From NCBI RefSeq assembly GCF_964340395.1, contig NC_135550.1:21103676-21167675 (forward strand): DNA of 64,000 bases. The letters run 5' to 3'. The stretch is from Glandiceps talaboti. Taxonomy: Eukaryota > Hemichordata > Enteropneusta > Spengelidae. The translations under genes and the position numbers were made by a program. The notes below the pieces were generated by a model, which ran no database searches, was not told the DNA's origin, and worked only from the letters and a program-made list of their open reading frames with translations. This document shows, one piece after another, positions 25,201 to 44,739 of the stretch (within the stretch, counting starts at the first letter, position 1; each line of letters opens with the position of its first letter).

Positions 25201-27191
25201 GGAAATGAAAAAGCATACTGTCTACACTTCCCATGACACATTCCTTTAATTTCTCCATAACATTTGGTCAGATAGACACCGTGCATTCTGACATTGATTG
25301 ATTGGTGATGTTAATTAAGACAAATGAACCTTCCATCTCTTGCAGACAATTGCCACGACACAACGTTCAGTGTCCTCGAAATTGTAGATTTCTTAATCCG
25401 CGTGTGTAACTTTGGTGATCCAAACACTGGTCGTAACTGGTTCATCATGGCTGAAATGGGTGTCTTTGGACATGTCTTTTCTCGTGGTAGAGTCGAACAG
25501 ACTGGCTCAAACACTGGCACGTTTACTGGAGAGAAGGTGGCACCATTCCCGTTCGGGTTATTTACACGAACCATCAAAATTACAGCTAGCGTTGTGGTCT
25601 CCAGCAGTAAGTATATCTTCATTTGTCCTTACTGAAATGTTCGCTTTGTTTCCAACGTCGTAACTATTGTGACTGTCCTTTTTACGGCAAAGATAATATA
25701 GTTCATGAGTAATTGTGTCAGTGGAATAAAATATGCTAATATTTGTTTTCATAAAGACCATCAATTCTTGTTTTGTTTTATCTCCGGTAATGAGAAATCT
25801 TTATGAGAAATCCTACCAGTGTCGCGTCAAGTGGTTCATCACATAAAATTTACCTGTGATTGTGTGTGTGTTACTGTTTATCTCGGCAGCTTCTTGAAGA
25901 GCCCAATATCTCTAAGTTACGTATAATATCCTCCCGACGTTAGTCAGCATACTCAATTCTTTCGTACGAGTAATAATACTTTGAAAATGGTAGTTTCACC
26001 TCGAACTTGGTCAATTTCCTACAAACATTTGCCACATGTTCTAGTCTGAGCATTTTTAAATCGAGCGTTTTAAACAAAAGTAGATCTGGGCCTCTACGTA
26101 GTTGACTTGTTACTTACATAATTTTGTCCTCATACGATATTTTGTAACATACATGTATACTATATATTTTTAATATTTCTTTTTAGGTGAGATCCAATTT
26201 TCTATAACTGATATAAGCACTAATCCATCAGTTGGCTTCATTGATGCAATATACAGCGTATTGGAAACTTCATTCTCTCTCCCATTACCGTCTGGAGTCA
26301 ACTATGGGGGATTCCAAGCACTGCAAGGTAGGCAACAAACTGCTACTAAAATTGGAAAAATCATACACTCTAATACCAATGATTTCTGACTCTTTTCAAA
26401 AGAATTTCTTGTCATGTGACTAATCCACTGTGTTCACTGTGTTAGCCCATCAGCTGCTTTGGGTTTTGTAGGAGTATCAAATGCTTACACTTAATCGGTA
26501 TGCTTACTCCAACGTGTGATATGGAAGTTAAGTTTTCTGTGATAACGTTTCCGCAACTATTCAAGGGCTATTAATTAGATGTCATATTTGGTAATAGGTC
26601 GATATATGAAATTGACCAAAAGGAAACAAAATGTGTTGTCAAGTGTAGCGTAGTACTTATTTAAATGTCCATGCCAAATTGAGACCTTTATAGGAGATCT
26701 AGAATTGAAAGATGAAACGAGTAGCATGGTACAACAACGTGCTTCAGAATTGCATGACAGTATCAGGTGATCAATACGACTCGGTGTGTTATAAAAAAAG
26801 CAATATATGATATACATCTGTACTTTGGATTGCAATATATTACTCCAGTGTATATTTAATCGTCTTATGAAAGTATATGCATTAATTTGGTTTATCATAA
26901 TGTACTCATTCCTTTGCAGATCCGGTGACAGACTTCATTATGCCGTCATCAGGTTCGCTTTGCACCAATGGTTGTAGCTATCGTGGTGACGGCGACTGCG
27001 ACGATGGTGGTCCGAATAGCGACTACAGTGTATGCACCCTTGGTGATGACTGCCAAGACTGCGGTCCTCGCTATTGCTCGGAAACGTGTCGATACAAAAA
27101 CGACGGAGAGTGTGATGACGGCGGCGCCGGCAGTGTCTACAGCTATTGCGACTACGGCACCGACTGCGCTGATTGTGGAGTTCGTGGCTAG
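22297..27191 (+). CDS. secreted protein of unrecognised family with C-terminal CDDGG repeats (544 aa)
   Basis: Seven coding exons: 22297-22645, 22971-23353, 24613-24664, 24964-25140, 25346-25606, 26187-26327 and 26920-27191, all GT-AG and in phase, giving 544 aa. A signal peptide (about 1-18) leads into a Lys-rich region with PQGKR. A Leu heptad coiled coil follows (about 95-145), then a conserved KR-WF junction at 177-180. Next are an amphipathic helical block with CFGDLESC, a GPGIG linker and the core domain from residue 262 (GPVEVWQGMAHQLRL, NCHDTT, RVCNFGD, FGHVFSRGR, LETSFSLP). The end carries two cysteine repeats (about 469-506 and 508-543) of the pattern CxxxC, GxCDDGG, YSxC, GxDCxDCGxR, a motif seen in many eukaryotic secreted proteins. 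Upstream and divergent lies its paralog. Function unknown; an extracellular or cell-surface role is inferred. AATAAA follows at 27605. Confidence 0.8.
23969..24332. mobile_element. full-length hairpin MITE (TTTAAAGTGGCCATATGG ends)
   Basis: About 360 bp. Long inverted arms run inward from tttaaagtggccatatggat to a centre at tgtacgtaca. Both arms contain gaaaaaaata/tattttttc, aaacatagtgaagctgtttt and catttt/aaaatg words in mirrored order. It lies in an intron of the plus-strand secreted gene. Three partial relatives exist in this window (903, 39392, 55990). Confidence 0.88.
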
Positions 27192-27604
27192 AGAGATATG
27201 TATGACATGATGTACTCAGATGATGACCCTTTCCTAGAGTTGAACACGTTCGATTGGTTACAATGATATCGAATTCAGACTTACACAATTTTCTGCCAAT
27301 TTCTACTTAACTAACCGATGATAATATACACATATTTATATTTATATTTGTATTTGGTTAGCCGTTTACCCTACCTTCCTTTCACCTTTAATGTCGAATC
27401 AAGTTTCGTATAACATAATCGTTACCCAGTGTAAAGCACAACATTTCAGTCCAAATACTTCAACTTATTGATATAATTAGTAATATTACTTAGCGTCTTA
27501 CTTCTGATTCTTATCCATTGCTTTTCTGTACGCGAGTTCTTTTCTAAATAGTTTACACGTGGCGCGGGAATACTCTTTCGCGAGGGTTTACTTTACACAT
27601 TGTC

Positions 27605-27610
27605 AATAAA
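27605..27610 (+). terminator. poly(A) signal, plus-strand secreted gene
   Basis: tgtcaataaaatgt, about 410 bp after the stop codon at 27191. From here to about 27930 no gene is seen. Confidence 0.55.
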
Positions 27611-27930
27611 ATGTACTTACTCATTCTCTTTGGAATTTATCATCAGCCTGTGATTTGTGTAAGGACAGTAGGAAGTCTTGGTAAAATGATTTTTTTATTC
27701 AGAAAAAACAGATACAAGTAAAGTAGTGAAATTTAATACCTACCTAAAAAGAACTATTTCTGATCAGGGTACTATAATCTATTTTTTTATTCACAAATTT
27801 CTAGATTATAGAAGGTTTGACTTCCAAGCGTTCATGTTGTATATTAGAAACCGGTAGCAATAAAAATAATGCAATTACTTTTTTGGGGTTCATTTTTACT
27901 TCCAGTAAAGAGATTATCTTATGGTTCTCT

Positions 27931-28043
27931 ATGTGTGTGTGTGTGTGTGTGTGTGATGTATGTATGTATGTATGTATGTATGTATGTATGTATGTATGTA
28001 TGTATGTATGTATGTATGTATGTATGCATGCATGCATGCATGG

Positions 28044-28118
<75 letters not shown>
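27931..28118. repeat. compound microsatellite (TG)n-(TATG)n-(TG)n
   Basis: (TG) at 27931-27954, (TATG/TATGCATG) at 27957-28040, (TA) at 28044-28057, then (TG) to 28118. ORFs on either strand here are repeat artefacts. Confidence 0.95.
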
Positions 28119-28120
<2 letters not shown>

Positions 28121-28234
28121 CCTCACATTAAATGAAACTCAACAAACATAGTAGTGGATACTACAAAACTCATTCAAATTGCACTTACAGTAAATTAGAC
28201 TGTGAGATGCATTGTGTTGTTCAGGCCCATCGGG

Positions 28235-28500
28235 CTCCTTAACCTGAATGTACCAAATTATATTGAATTTGAAGAATACATTCTTAAGATATGGCCTAAT
28301 TATTGAAAATAACTAATTATGCAAATGACTCATTTAAAACTAAATGTTACATCAATAAGCTTTATAGGACACGTGCGCCCTGGAAGTATGTACGAAAGGA
28401 TGTTGGATTTGAAGCATGCATTCTTAAGATATGGCCAAATTACTGAAAATCATTTAATTATGCAAATGGTCATTAATATTCACGGCACGTGTACCTAAAC
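28235..28500. repeat. tandem duplication, ~150-bp unit
   Basis: Two copies share the words gaat.tgaag, atgcattcttaagatatggc, aattactgaaaat and ttaattatgcaaatg, and each is followed by a word with cacgtg. It is noncoding and lies between the plus secreted gene and the sulfatase. Confidence 0.75.
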
Positions 28501-28576
28501 CTTATCAGTTCCAGCCAATACACTAATGAATATGTGTTTTAATTGAACTTTCCCTTTTGAGAAAACAATGACAGAA

Positions 28577-28577
<1 letters not shown>

Positions 28578-28641
<64 letters not shown>

Positions 28642-28717
28642 GACACACACACACGAATTGAATCATATCTAGACCAAGACGAGAAAATATCCCCAACATT
28701 CTGGACTTCAGTTTTCT

Positions 28718-28765
<48 letters not shown>

Positions 28766-28785
28766 ACACACACACACACACACAG
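28578..28785. repeat. (CAGA)n and (CA)n microsatellites
   Basis: (CAGA) at 28578-28642 and interrupted (CA) at 28722-28783, in the presumed 3' flank or 3' UTR of the sulfatase gene. Confidence 0.95.
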
Positions 28786-28952
28786 ATGAAACACTCACAG
28801 CCGTATAAGATATCTGTCTTTATACAGATCTCTGATATAGTTTCTTTATATGGTAGTTATAGTACATCAAAAATGAAAACAGAATGTACACACAAGCTGC
28901 GGTACTAAAGGTCAATCGATGTGAATACTTTACCGTTGTTGAAAAAGAGATT

Positions 28953-31204
28953 TCATAAGAGCTGATCGTATGACTGAGTGTCATATTGACATGATAAAAA
29001 TGGTGGCATGCCACACATCGGCTGTAACCATGGTTTCAGTATTTGCTTACTTCCACTTAATTGATTTTCCACCGGAATGACAGATCTTTGATGCACCTCC
29101 ATAGCATCTTTGATCCGATTCATGATATCATGGTAACGTTCATCTGTTGTTTCAATTGCGTTATCTTCGGTTTTATCCACAGCCAGGTCGTATAGTAGTG
29201 GTGGATCATGTCGTATTGACTGGTGACATTGGCAACCACCTGTTTCAAAACATCCATATGTTCCGGGAGTCCAGTTTGGCATTGCAAAGTATGCCTTGTA
29301 TGTAGAGTTGCCTAGCAACAAGAAATCAAGACTGATGTAGTCACACTAAGTTTGGTTTCAAGTGTAACGGAAAGTGTTTTACACTGAAAGGGGAACGCCA
29401 CTCTAGGAAATAGACATTTTCATAAAGTATGGGTTCTGGAGAGTCATTTCATGATTTTACATCACCTACAATTATTTTGCTATTTCAGAGAAACATCAAA
29501 TGGACCTTGTGCGTTTATAGGGTAATTGAATTTCCCTCAGTTCGAAGTAAAGCGGGAAATTATTGTCTTGGTGTGACGTCACTACTGGCCAATTAAGCTT
29601 TGCACAGGTGTTCTTAGACTGTCAACAGTCGTCTTAATTTATCTTTCATACTATTTTTGCCGCTGAAGATTATATTGTCATACATAAAGTTCAGTGTGGC
29701 CCTGCACACATCTACTCACGCAACGCTTTCCCCTACCTACACTATGACTTGTATCATGTGTGTGTTTATGAGTGAAGTCTCTTTGCTGTTGTTTGCTATG
29801 GGCTATTGCATCATGGGAGATAGCAGAAGTACAGTTGCCATCATTCAATGCTTGAACACAAAATTCTATGCACTTCAGTGTGAAACAGCTGTTATGAATG
29901 TGTTCAATGGTTGAATAATGTATTTCTAGATCTGTTATCGCCAATGCTGCAGTAGCCCATAGCAAAGATATCCTATAAATGCACAAGATCAACTTAATGT
30001 TGCTCTGAAATCGCAAATAATTGTAGGTGATGTAAAACTATGAAATGACTCTCCAGAACCGTACCCATAGTGTATGGAAATGTATCTATTCCCTGGAGTG
30101 GCGTTCCCCTTTCATGTCAGGCCCTTTAAAAGATCAACATGATACTAGTATGGTGTTGCAATGCAAGATTAGCACTTTGGCACAACAGGCCAGGTAAGAT
30201 ACAAACAGGTAGCAGCAAAATACCGTGAAACATCAAAATATTTCACGAACGAGTGAATAAATGTGGCAGTGTTTTTATTATTTACTGTTACAGTTAATTG
30301 TCTACATGCTACTGGTACATGGTGTGAATCATCAACCAGAAGTCAGAGCCCTCCCCACCATTCATTTCTAACCAAAGACAAGTTTTGACTTTACGTGAAC
30401 GTCTTGCATGTACAAAAACAGAAAGTCAACTATCAGCTAGCTAACACCATCACAAACTAACACTGTTATTGCAACATGATATAAGCTATTAAATTGACTG
30501 ACATTTATGTAATTACACCTACGGCAGCGTAGTGTCTCTCATGGCGAGTTTTCGCACAGCAAACTTTTTCAGCGTTGACAGTATCTGATAACCATGGTGT
30601 TGCTAGCACCCACTTGTACATGGCTCACAACATGAGTGGTTTTAGTTTGTGTCTATCTTGGTGTGCTGATAGCTTGGAGCATTTACGACTAAATTTTATT
30701 CTTTTGAAAGAATTCAGTAAGTCACAAAAACAATAGAAACATCTGCAAAAGTTGGTTTTATTTTCTTTAAGCATCTTACACTTACCTAATCTTGGTCTGT
30801 ACCTTGCTGCGTGGATTTGAGTACCACAATAGTGAAAGAGCAATTCATGTGGAGAAACACTATGGCTTCTTTTTAGCAATGGTGAAATGTTTTTTCCGTC
30901 AATAATACGATCTTCCGGTACCCTTCCTCCAGACAGATGAGCGATAGTTGGTAAGATGTCCAGTAAACTGGTAGGTTCGTCAATCACCGTGCTTTTATTT
31001 ATCATTGGTGGATAGCGTATGATACCAGGAACTCTTATAGCGCCCTCTGTCACTTGAAATTTGCCCCCTGTCAACGACCAAGATTCATTATTCATTTATG
31101 TTTTTGGTTTACCATCTGAAAAACAAACAAACAAACAGCCAGTGCCCTATCCCTATAATCATAAATATCTATAAATGAGAAGATGGTGGTGGTGGTGGTG
31201 GTGG

Positions 31205-31273
<69 letters not shown>

Positions 31274-33904
31274 CGATGGTGGTGGTGGTTGTGGTGGTGG
31301 TGGTGGTGGTGATGATGATGATGATGATGGTGGTGGTAGTAGTAGTGGTAGTAGTAGTAGTGGTGGTGGTGGTGGTGGTGGTGATTAAAAAAGAAGTAAA
31401 TGTAATAAAAATGTACATATTTGTCGCCACAAGCTACAGCAGAAGAGTGGCAAGGTTATGAGTTTTGGAATGAACTCTACGGAGTTAGATATTTTTTCAT
31501 TGTCGAATGTTTACTATTAGGCAATCGGTAAACTTACTGACTCTTTCATTTGGAAAAAATCATAAACTGCAAATTTTGCATTTATTGTCTTTGTCAGCAA
31601 ATCAGTACTTGTACCTTTAAAAATGCCATTCCATCCACCCTTCATACCAATTTCAATATCGCCACCATGATCAGATGTGAAGTATACGAAGGTGTTGTCA
31701 TAGAGACCAAGGCTGGTCAATTTATCAAGAATCACACCAATGCTCCAATCCATCTCTTCAACGCAATCTCCATAACCACCGTGTCGACTACTACCTTTGA
31801 AGTTGTCCGACGTCACAAGTGCAGTATGAGGGTGAGAGTAGGACACCAATAATAGAAAGGGCGTCTCGTGATTTCTCTCCATGAAACTAACAGCTTCTCG
31901 CGTTAGTCGTGATGTCAGCGTTTTCAGTTGAATTGGTTGTTCTACTACGTCATGATCTCTCATCAAAACACAACCAAGAATGCCCGCGTACTGGAAAACA
32001 ACGGAAAGACAACAAACTAACACGAATATGCTCAAAGATGACAAAGTAAGCGTCTGATTACCAACGAGTCTAACTCTGTTAAGAATATACAGGGTTCCTA
32101 TGGTTAGTGAACACAAGATGGCGACATAACGGTATATAGGAAACCGTTGGGTGAATTCTGGCAACTGTAGTTGCATGTCGCATTCCCTCTGATTTGTGAA
32201 AGGCATTCCATAGAAATAGTCAAAACCTTGATTTAGGGGGTGATAATGATGATCGTATGCATGCTGCATATTTAAACCAAGATGCCATTTACCTGGAGAA
32301 AAATCAATATACCAAATGTTAGTTTTTAACACGCTAGATAAAGGGAAGCAACCTACTCTTGAGTTTTAGGGGAGAACCATTTGATTTCTGGGGGTGGGGT
32401 GGAGGAAGTGGGTATGGCAGCAATTTGTTCCCATCACTGTGACAGCAATATTTTTTTCTATTCTGCATCAAATTATTTTTTCCATGTGCAGAAGCAATGC
32501 AATTTTTTTCCCCCAATTTTTACCAATAATGTAGCACATCGCAACATTTTTTTACTTCTGTCTGTTGGAACAATTTTTTTTCTCAAGCCATTACGGGATC
32601 AATTTTTTTTTCTTCTTCGCCTGCCGACAATCTTTTTCCCAAAATCCTCCAACCCCCCAACCCCCCACCCCAGAAATCAAATGTTCTCCCCTTGGGAATT
32701 TGTGTACTTTTTCCTCAATAAAACTACTTAGTAAACACAGATAGACGATTGAGGTAAAAGTAAGCACAGATAATGCCGGTCATTTGGTCAAATGATTTCA
32801 TTGGCATAGTGCAAAGTGCTGCATTGAAGTCCAGAGATAGAAAGTTGCACTCGGTCAAGGAGCTTCGAATCGAATCGAAACGAAACCGTACCCGCTTATT
32901 TCAACAAATGTATCAATGAACTTTTTCACTTTGTTGACCCATGTTATTTATATTTATTCTAAATACGACATACATAGCCTAACAGTATTATTTAGTGTCA
33001 GAATCAATCCTCACCTATGAGTGCAGTGGTATAACCAACATCTCTGACAACTTCGGCAAAAGTAGTTTCATTCCTCGGCAGTCCACCACTGCTGGAAATA
33101 AACACCAACACTCGGTAGGTATCTGATGCCATCCCTGCCAAAATATAGGCAAATTGAAATGTAACAGAATTATTCCAATTTACAACCTAAGATTTTTCAA
33201 TTTTTAAAATGAACGCATAAAACAGTTTTTCGTTCAGATGTCAGATGATGCTTGCTGAAGAAAGGTCAGTACACGCTAAAATGAATATGCAAATAATAGC
33301 TCATGGACTCTGTGATTATATTACAGTACTAGTGTTACCAGTCTAAGAGCTAAATTATATCCATTCAGGATATTTTGGTAATTTTCATTATAAACTTTGA
33401 AATGTAGTACATTTGATTTATATAGCACCGGTTCATTAGTTTAAAGTGATGCACGTTTATACAGATTTATACTCGAATAAAACTGTTTCCCATTCTATAT
33501 CACCATTTCCCATAGATAAAGAAACAGCCATTCGATTATAATGTATTGAATTTTTGTTGTTGTAATTTTCATAAATTCATTTTAAAACTGGAAAATATCA
33601 CCGACTTCTTACCTGAGCGTATTGGATATCGTCCCGTTAGGAATGCAGCACGACTTGGGGTACAAAGTGAATCTGCTGCGATGTGTTGTGTCAACATAAC
33701 CCCCTCGGCAGCAATACTGTCAATATTTGGTGTTCTCATAGTATCATTTCCGAATCATCCAATGTCACCAATGCCGAGGTCATCTGCCAACAGGATTACG
33801 AAATTAGGTGGTCTTGTAGTTGATGAGTTGGTCACATTTGCCAAAGCTAATCCACTTATGTACAAAAATGCCAGAAAAATATATACGTTCCAGGATAACG
33901 ACAT
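28953..33904 (-). CDS. steroid-sulfatase-type arylsulfatase with an in-frame TGA
   Basis: Five coding exons: 33904-33613, 33134-33015, 32292-31615, 31067-30786 and 29311-28953, all phase 1, giving 576 codons. Signal peptide 1-22. Catalytic marks: ADD (40-42), the formylglycine motif CTPSR (81-85) within [36 protein letters not shown] and GGKF. Exon 3 contains the two-helix membrane hairpin typical of the STS/ARSD/ARSE/ARSF/ARSH subfamily. The C-terminus ([20 protein letters not shown]) also matches that subfamily. It would hydrolyse sulfate esters of steroids or aromatic compounds at the ER membrane. Codon 50 (33757-33755) is TGA, in [15 protein letters not shown], where relatives have Cys (GCYGN). 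Everything else is intact, so this may be a recent null allele, an assembly error or, less likely, a selenocysteine codon. Confidence 0.85.
29385..30114. mobile_element. MITE-like element with ~110-bp terminal inverted repeats
   Basis: Left end tgaaaggggaacgccactct; right end gtggcgttcccctttca preceded by the mirror of the left arm (aaactatgaaatgactctcc, then agaaccgtaccc). About 730 bp, no coding potential, in intron 4 of the sulfatase gene. A half copy lies at 53488-53700. No clear target duplication. Confidence 0.8.
31183..31385. repeat. (GGT)n/(GAT)n microsatellite
   Basis: Interrupted trinucleotide repeats in intron 3 of the sulfatase gene. Poly-Val, poly-Met and poly-Thr frames here are artefacts. 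Confidence 0.95.
32366..32694. mobile_element. T-run-rich element with terminal inverted repeats
   Basis: Ends ggggagaaccatttgatttc with a G-rich stretch, and ccaccccagaaatcaaatgt followed by tctcccc: inverted repeats of about 35 bp. The interior consists of many 6-9 base T runs spaced by 15-30 bases. It lies in intron 2 of the sulfatase gene. It is the most complete of three copies (others at 5969 and 7976). Confidence 0.75.
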
Positions 33905-34139
33905 TATAAATCTATGGATAGCTGCAATCCAGGAAAGATTGACAACAGATACAGATACACGAATGCACTTACTGATCCTTCAGACGTCGAAAGGTATACT
34001 CATGTGCATGTAGTGTGTACTGTTTTGTATGTGATGATAAATGTAGCTATTAGAATATACAATACACTCTGATTGGTTGACATTTAGTATTCATAGCAAA
34101 GGTTATTGTTTTATGCATGTATAGTACAAATCGATGCAA

Positions 34140-35052
34140 CGATGAATACAATACGGCGTATTCCGGTTATCGAACTTCCGGTTGTTTCGCAGGAAAGTAT
34201 CGCGAGAGGGCGCACCATATCTGACAAAGTGAGGGCCAGAATTTTCGTCATGGCATCTAATAGTATGGCGATGTATGAAGCTGTCAACAAAATGGTCGTA
34301 AAAGAACTCCGTGCATTCATAAAAGAGTGGAAAATTACTACTTCTAAATCTACTAGATATCGCCAGAAATGCTGTCAACCTTGGTCTTGAAACACTAGAA
34401 AATGATAATTTTCTGAGAGAACGGAAGAGGAGACGAATAGTGGATGTCAAGCATCAAAAGATAGAACTAATCGACAGCGGAAACATTGAAAGTTGGACGG
34501 AGGACCTTCGAAATATACCCGATGTAGACATGATAAACATATTTCTTTACCTTACTGGTGTCTGTTGCTTGACAAAAGAACGATTAGAAAATTACAAATC
34601 TGACAACAGCTTCCAATCTGATTAAAATCCGATGTAGATGTTGGCTGATCGTTCATTGCTATTTTACCTTCGTTATTTTGCCTGAATTGACCTTCTTGGT
34701 ACATGTTTACATTTTTTAGCTTGCCTGATCGCCTCCTCTACGATCAGGCTAAAAAATGTAAACATGTACCAAGAAAAATAATATCAGGCAAAATAACGAA
34801 GGTAAAATAGCAATGAACGATTAGCCGACATGTACATCGGATTTTAATCAGATTGAACAGCTTCCGGCTACAGTCATTGCAATATTGAGATTTCGGTCGA
34901 CAATTACCAAGCCACATGTTTATATTGTAACTGATGTCGCCGCATACTTAGGCCTTTCTTGTTTATTAGAACAGTGGTGTAGCACCACGGGTGAAATCAT
35001 AAAACTTTGTCCGGAAAAAAACATTTCATGTACTGGTTATAAGTTGGCATAA
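34140..35052 (+). pseudogene. broken ORF of unrecognised origin, possibly SAP-like
   Basis: Three reading-frame pieces in order on the plus strand look protein-like: one around 34140-34390 with VVKELRAFIKEWKITTSKS (compatible with a SAP-type helix pair, weak), one around 34385-34625 with WTEDLRNIPDVDMINIFLYL and LTKERLENYKSD, and one around 34860-35050 with LPATVIAILRFRSTITKPHV. A foldback element is inserted between the second and third. It is not intact. The origin could be a host gene fragment or a transposon-borne ORF; I cannot assign it. Confidence 0.4.
34614..34855. mobile_element. foldback element, complete, with 9-bp target duplication
   Basis: Ends caatctgattaaaatccgat and atcggattttaatcagattg. 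Long inverted arms meet near gatcgcctcctctacgatca. It is flanked by aacagcttc on both sides (34605-34613 and 34856-34864), a 9-bp direct repeat as left by Mutator/Foldback-type transposition. It interrupts the broken ORF at 34140-35052. Confidence 0.88.
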
Positions 35053-35272
35053 ACATATTTGTATTGATATACTCATCTTTACTATCACATCACACTTTGG
35101 TTAGCTTGCTATTCTTCATTCAGGACCATCAGTGTATAAAAAACCCCATTGAAGTCGGCAACGAATCATAGATATTGTTATTGTGATTGATGTACCACAC
35201 CGCCCACCCCTTCAATGAATCGGCCTTCCATGTAACGTTTACGTGGTTCACTCATCATACCATGTCTTATAC

Positions 35273-35495
35273 CGATCTGATTAAAATCCGATGTAGATGT
35301 CGGCTGATCGTTCATTGCTATTTTACCTTCGTTATTTTGCCTGAATTGACCTTCGTGGTACATGTTTACGTTTTTGTCCTGATCGGTAGAGGAGGCGATC
35401 AAACATGTACCACGAAGGTCAATTCAGGCACAATAACGAAAGAAAAATAGCAATGAACGATTAGCCGACATCTACATCGGATTTTAATCAGATTG
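35273..35495. mobile_element. foldback element, second complete copy
   Basis: Same family as 34614-34855: ends cgatctgattaaaatccgat and atcggattttaatcagattg. Flanks gtcttatac (35264-35272) and gttttatac (35496-35504) form a 9-bp duplication with one change. Confidence 0.87.
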
Positions 35496-35625
35496 GTTTT
35501 ATACAAGCTGCAATAACTGTAGCGTATATTGTGATTTTGAGGGTTCTTTCCTCTGTTTTTGTACCTTTTTCCGTTCCGATGTTTGACTGGAAGCAATCGC
35601 TACAATTTCTCCAACGGTAACGCAA

Positions 35626-43893
<8,268 letters not shown>

Positions 43894-44058
43894 CGTTCCA
43901 GAATGATCGAAATGCCGAGTGATTAAGCCGCTGTTGATTTCTCCTATTTAAAAAACAGTTCACAGTGTACCGTACCATACTGCCATATTTAGTCACCCGG
44001 GGGGTGTCTAAGTTTAGATCATATTGTGTCCTCAAACAATGGCATAATTGCATTGGCT

Positions 44059-44080
44059 CATAGACACTGTTTAGTCTATG
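44059..44080. repeat. small palindrome, CATAGAC type, in SOD 5' flank
   Basis: catagacactgtttagtctatg, with further pairing outside it (ttggct / attggctg). It lies about 170 bp upstream of the SOD start codon. Confidence 0.55.
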
Positions 44081-44739
44081 ATTGGCTGAGGGCTTGGAAC
44101 CGTCATGAGTGTTTTGATAGACAATGCACGTAAAGTATCAACTTCTTTTTTTAATACATAATAACATTACTCGACATATGGTCGAGGATATACCGGGCCC
44201 CCGGAATGTTACAAAATACCTGTTAGTATTATGTAATATTGTAACACGATGAACTCATATAAATATGTTATCATGTAACTATCCTTTTACAAAAAAATAA
44301 ACTGATGATATCGCAGGTAACCACAAGTGAAAGTTATTTTCGGAACATCTATAATTAAGCGTCTGGTAATTTCGTTAAATGTACTAACTACATTCACGTA
44401 GAAAGATAAATTAACAGAAACAATAATGAACCGTGATGCCGTTAACTGAAAAGATGGAAACACATGTCTACGATTTTTTCAAGCAAATGTTCCCAAAATT
44501 ACCTATCAATCATTCAATTGATTAATAGCACGGTTATAACCATACGAGCTCTTGTTCGAAATGTATGAATATGGATTGTCCAAATCGGATGCTTTTACTT
44601 ACTCTATGAACAGTTTAGAGAAGACTTTTAGACGTTCCTGATATTGGAAAATCCAACTTCTTTGAGCTTACAGTTAAAGTGACAAAGCGTTTTGAACACC
44701 CAGGCGTTAACTCAGCGACTCAAGGGAGCCAGTAACGAA

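Noticed and set aside
28200-28950. SECIS element for the sulfatase TGA
   Set aside because: Several ATGA words exist, but none had a paired stem with AA loop and GA partner at proper spacing by eye.
33546-34013. 155-codon plus-strand ORF
   Set aside because: It lies exactly over sulfatase exon 1 on the other strand; the minus strand carries the conserved DDLGIGD and CTPSR motifs, so this is its shadow.
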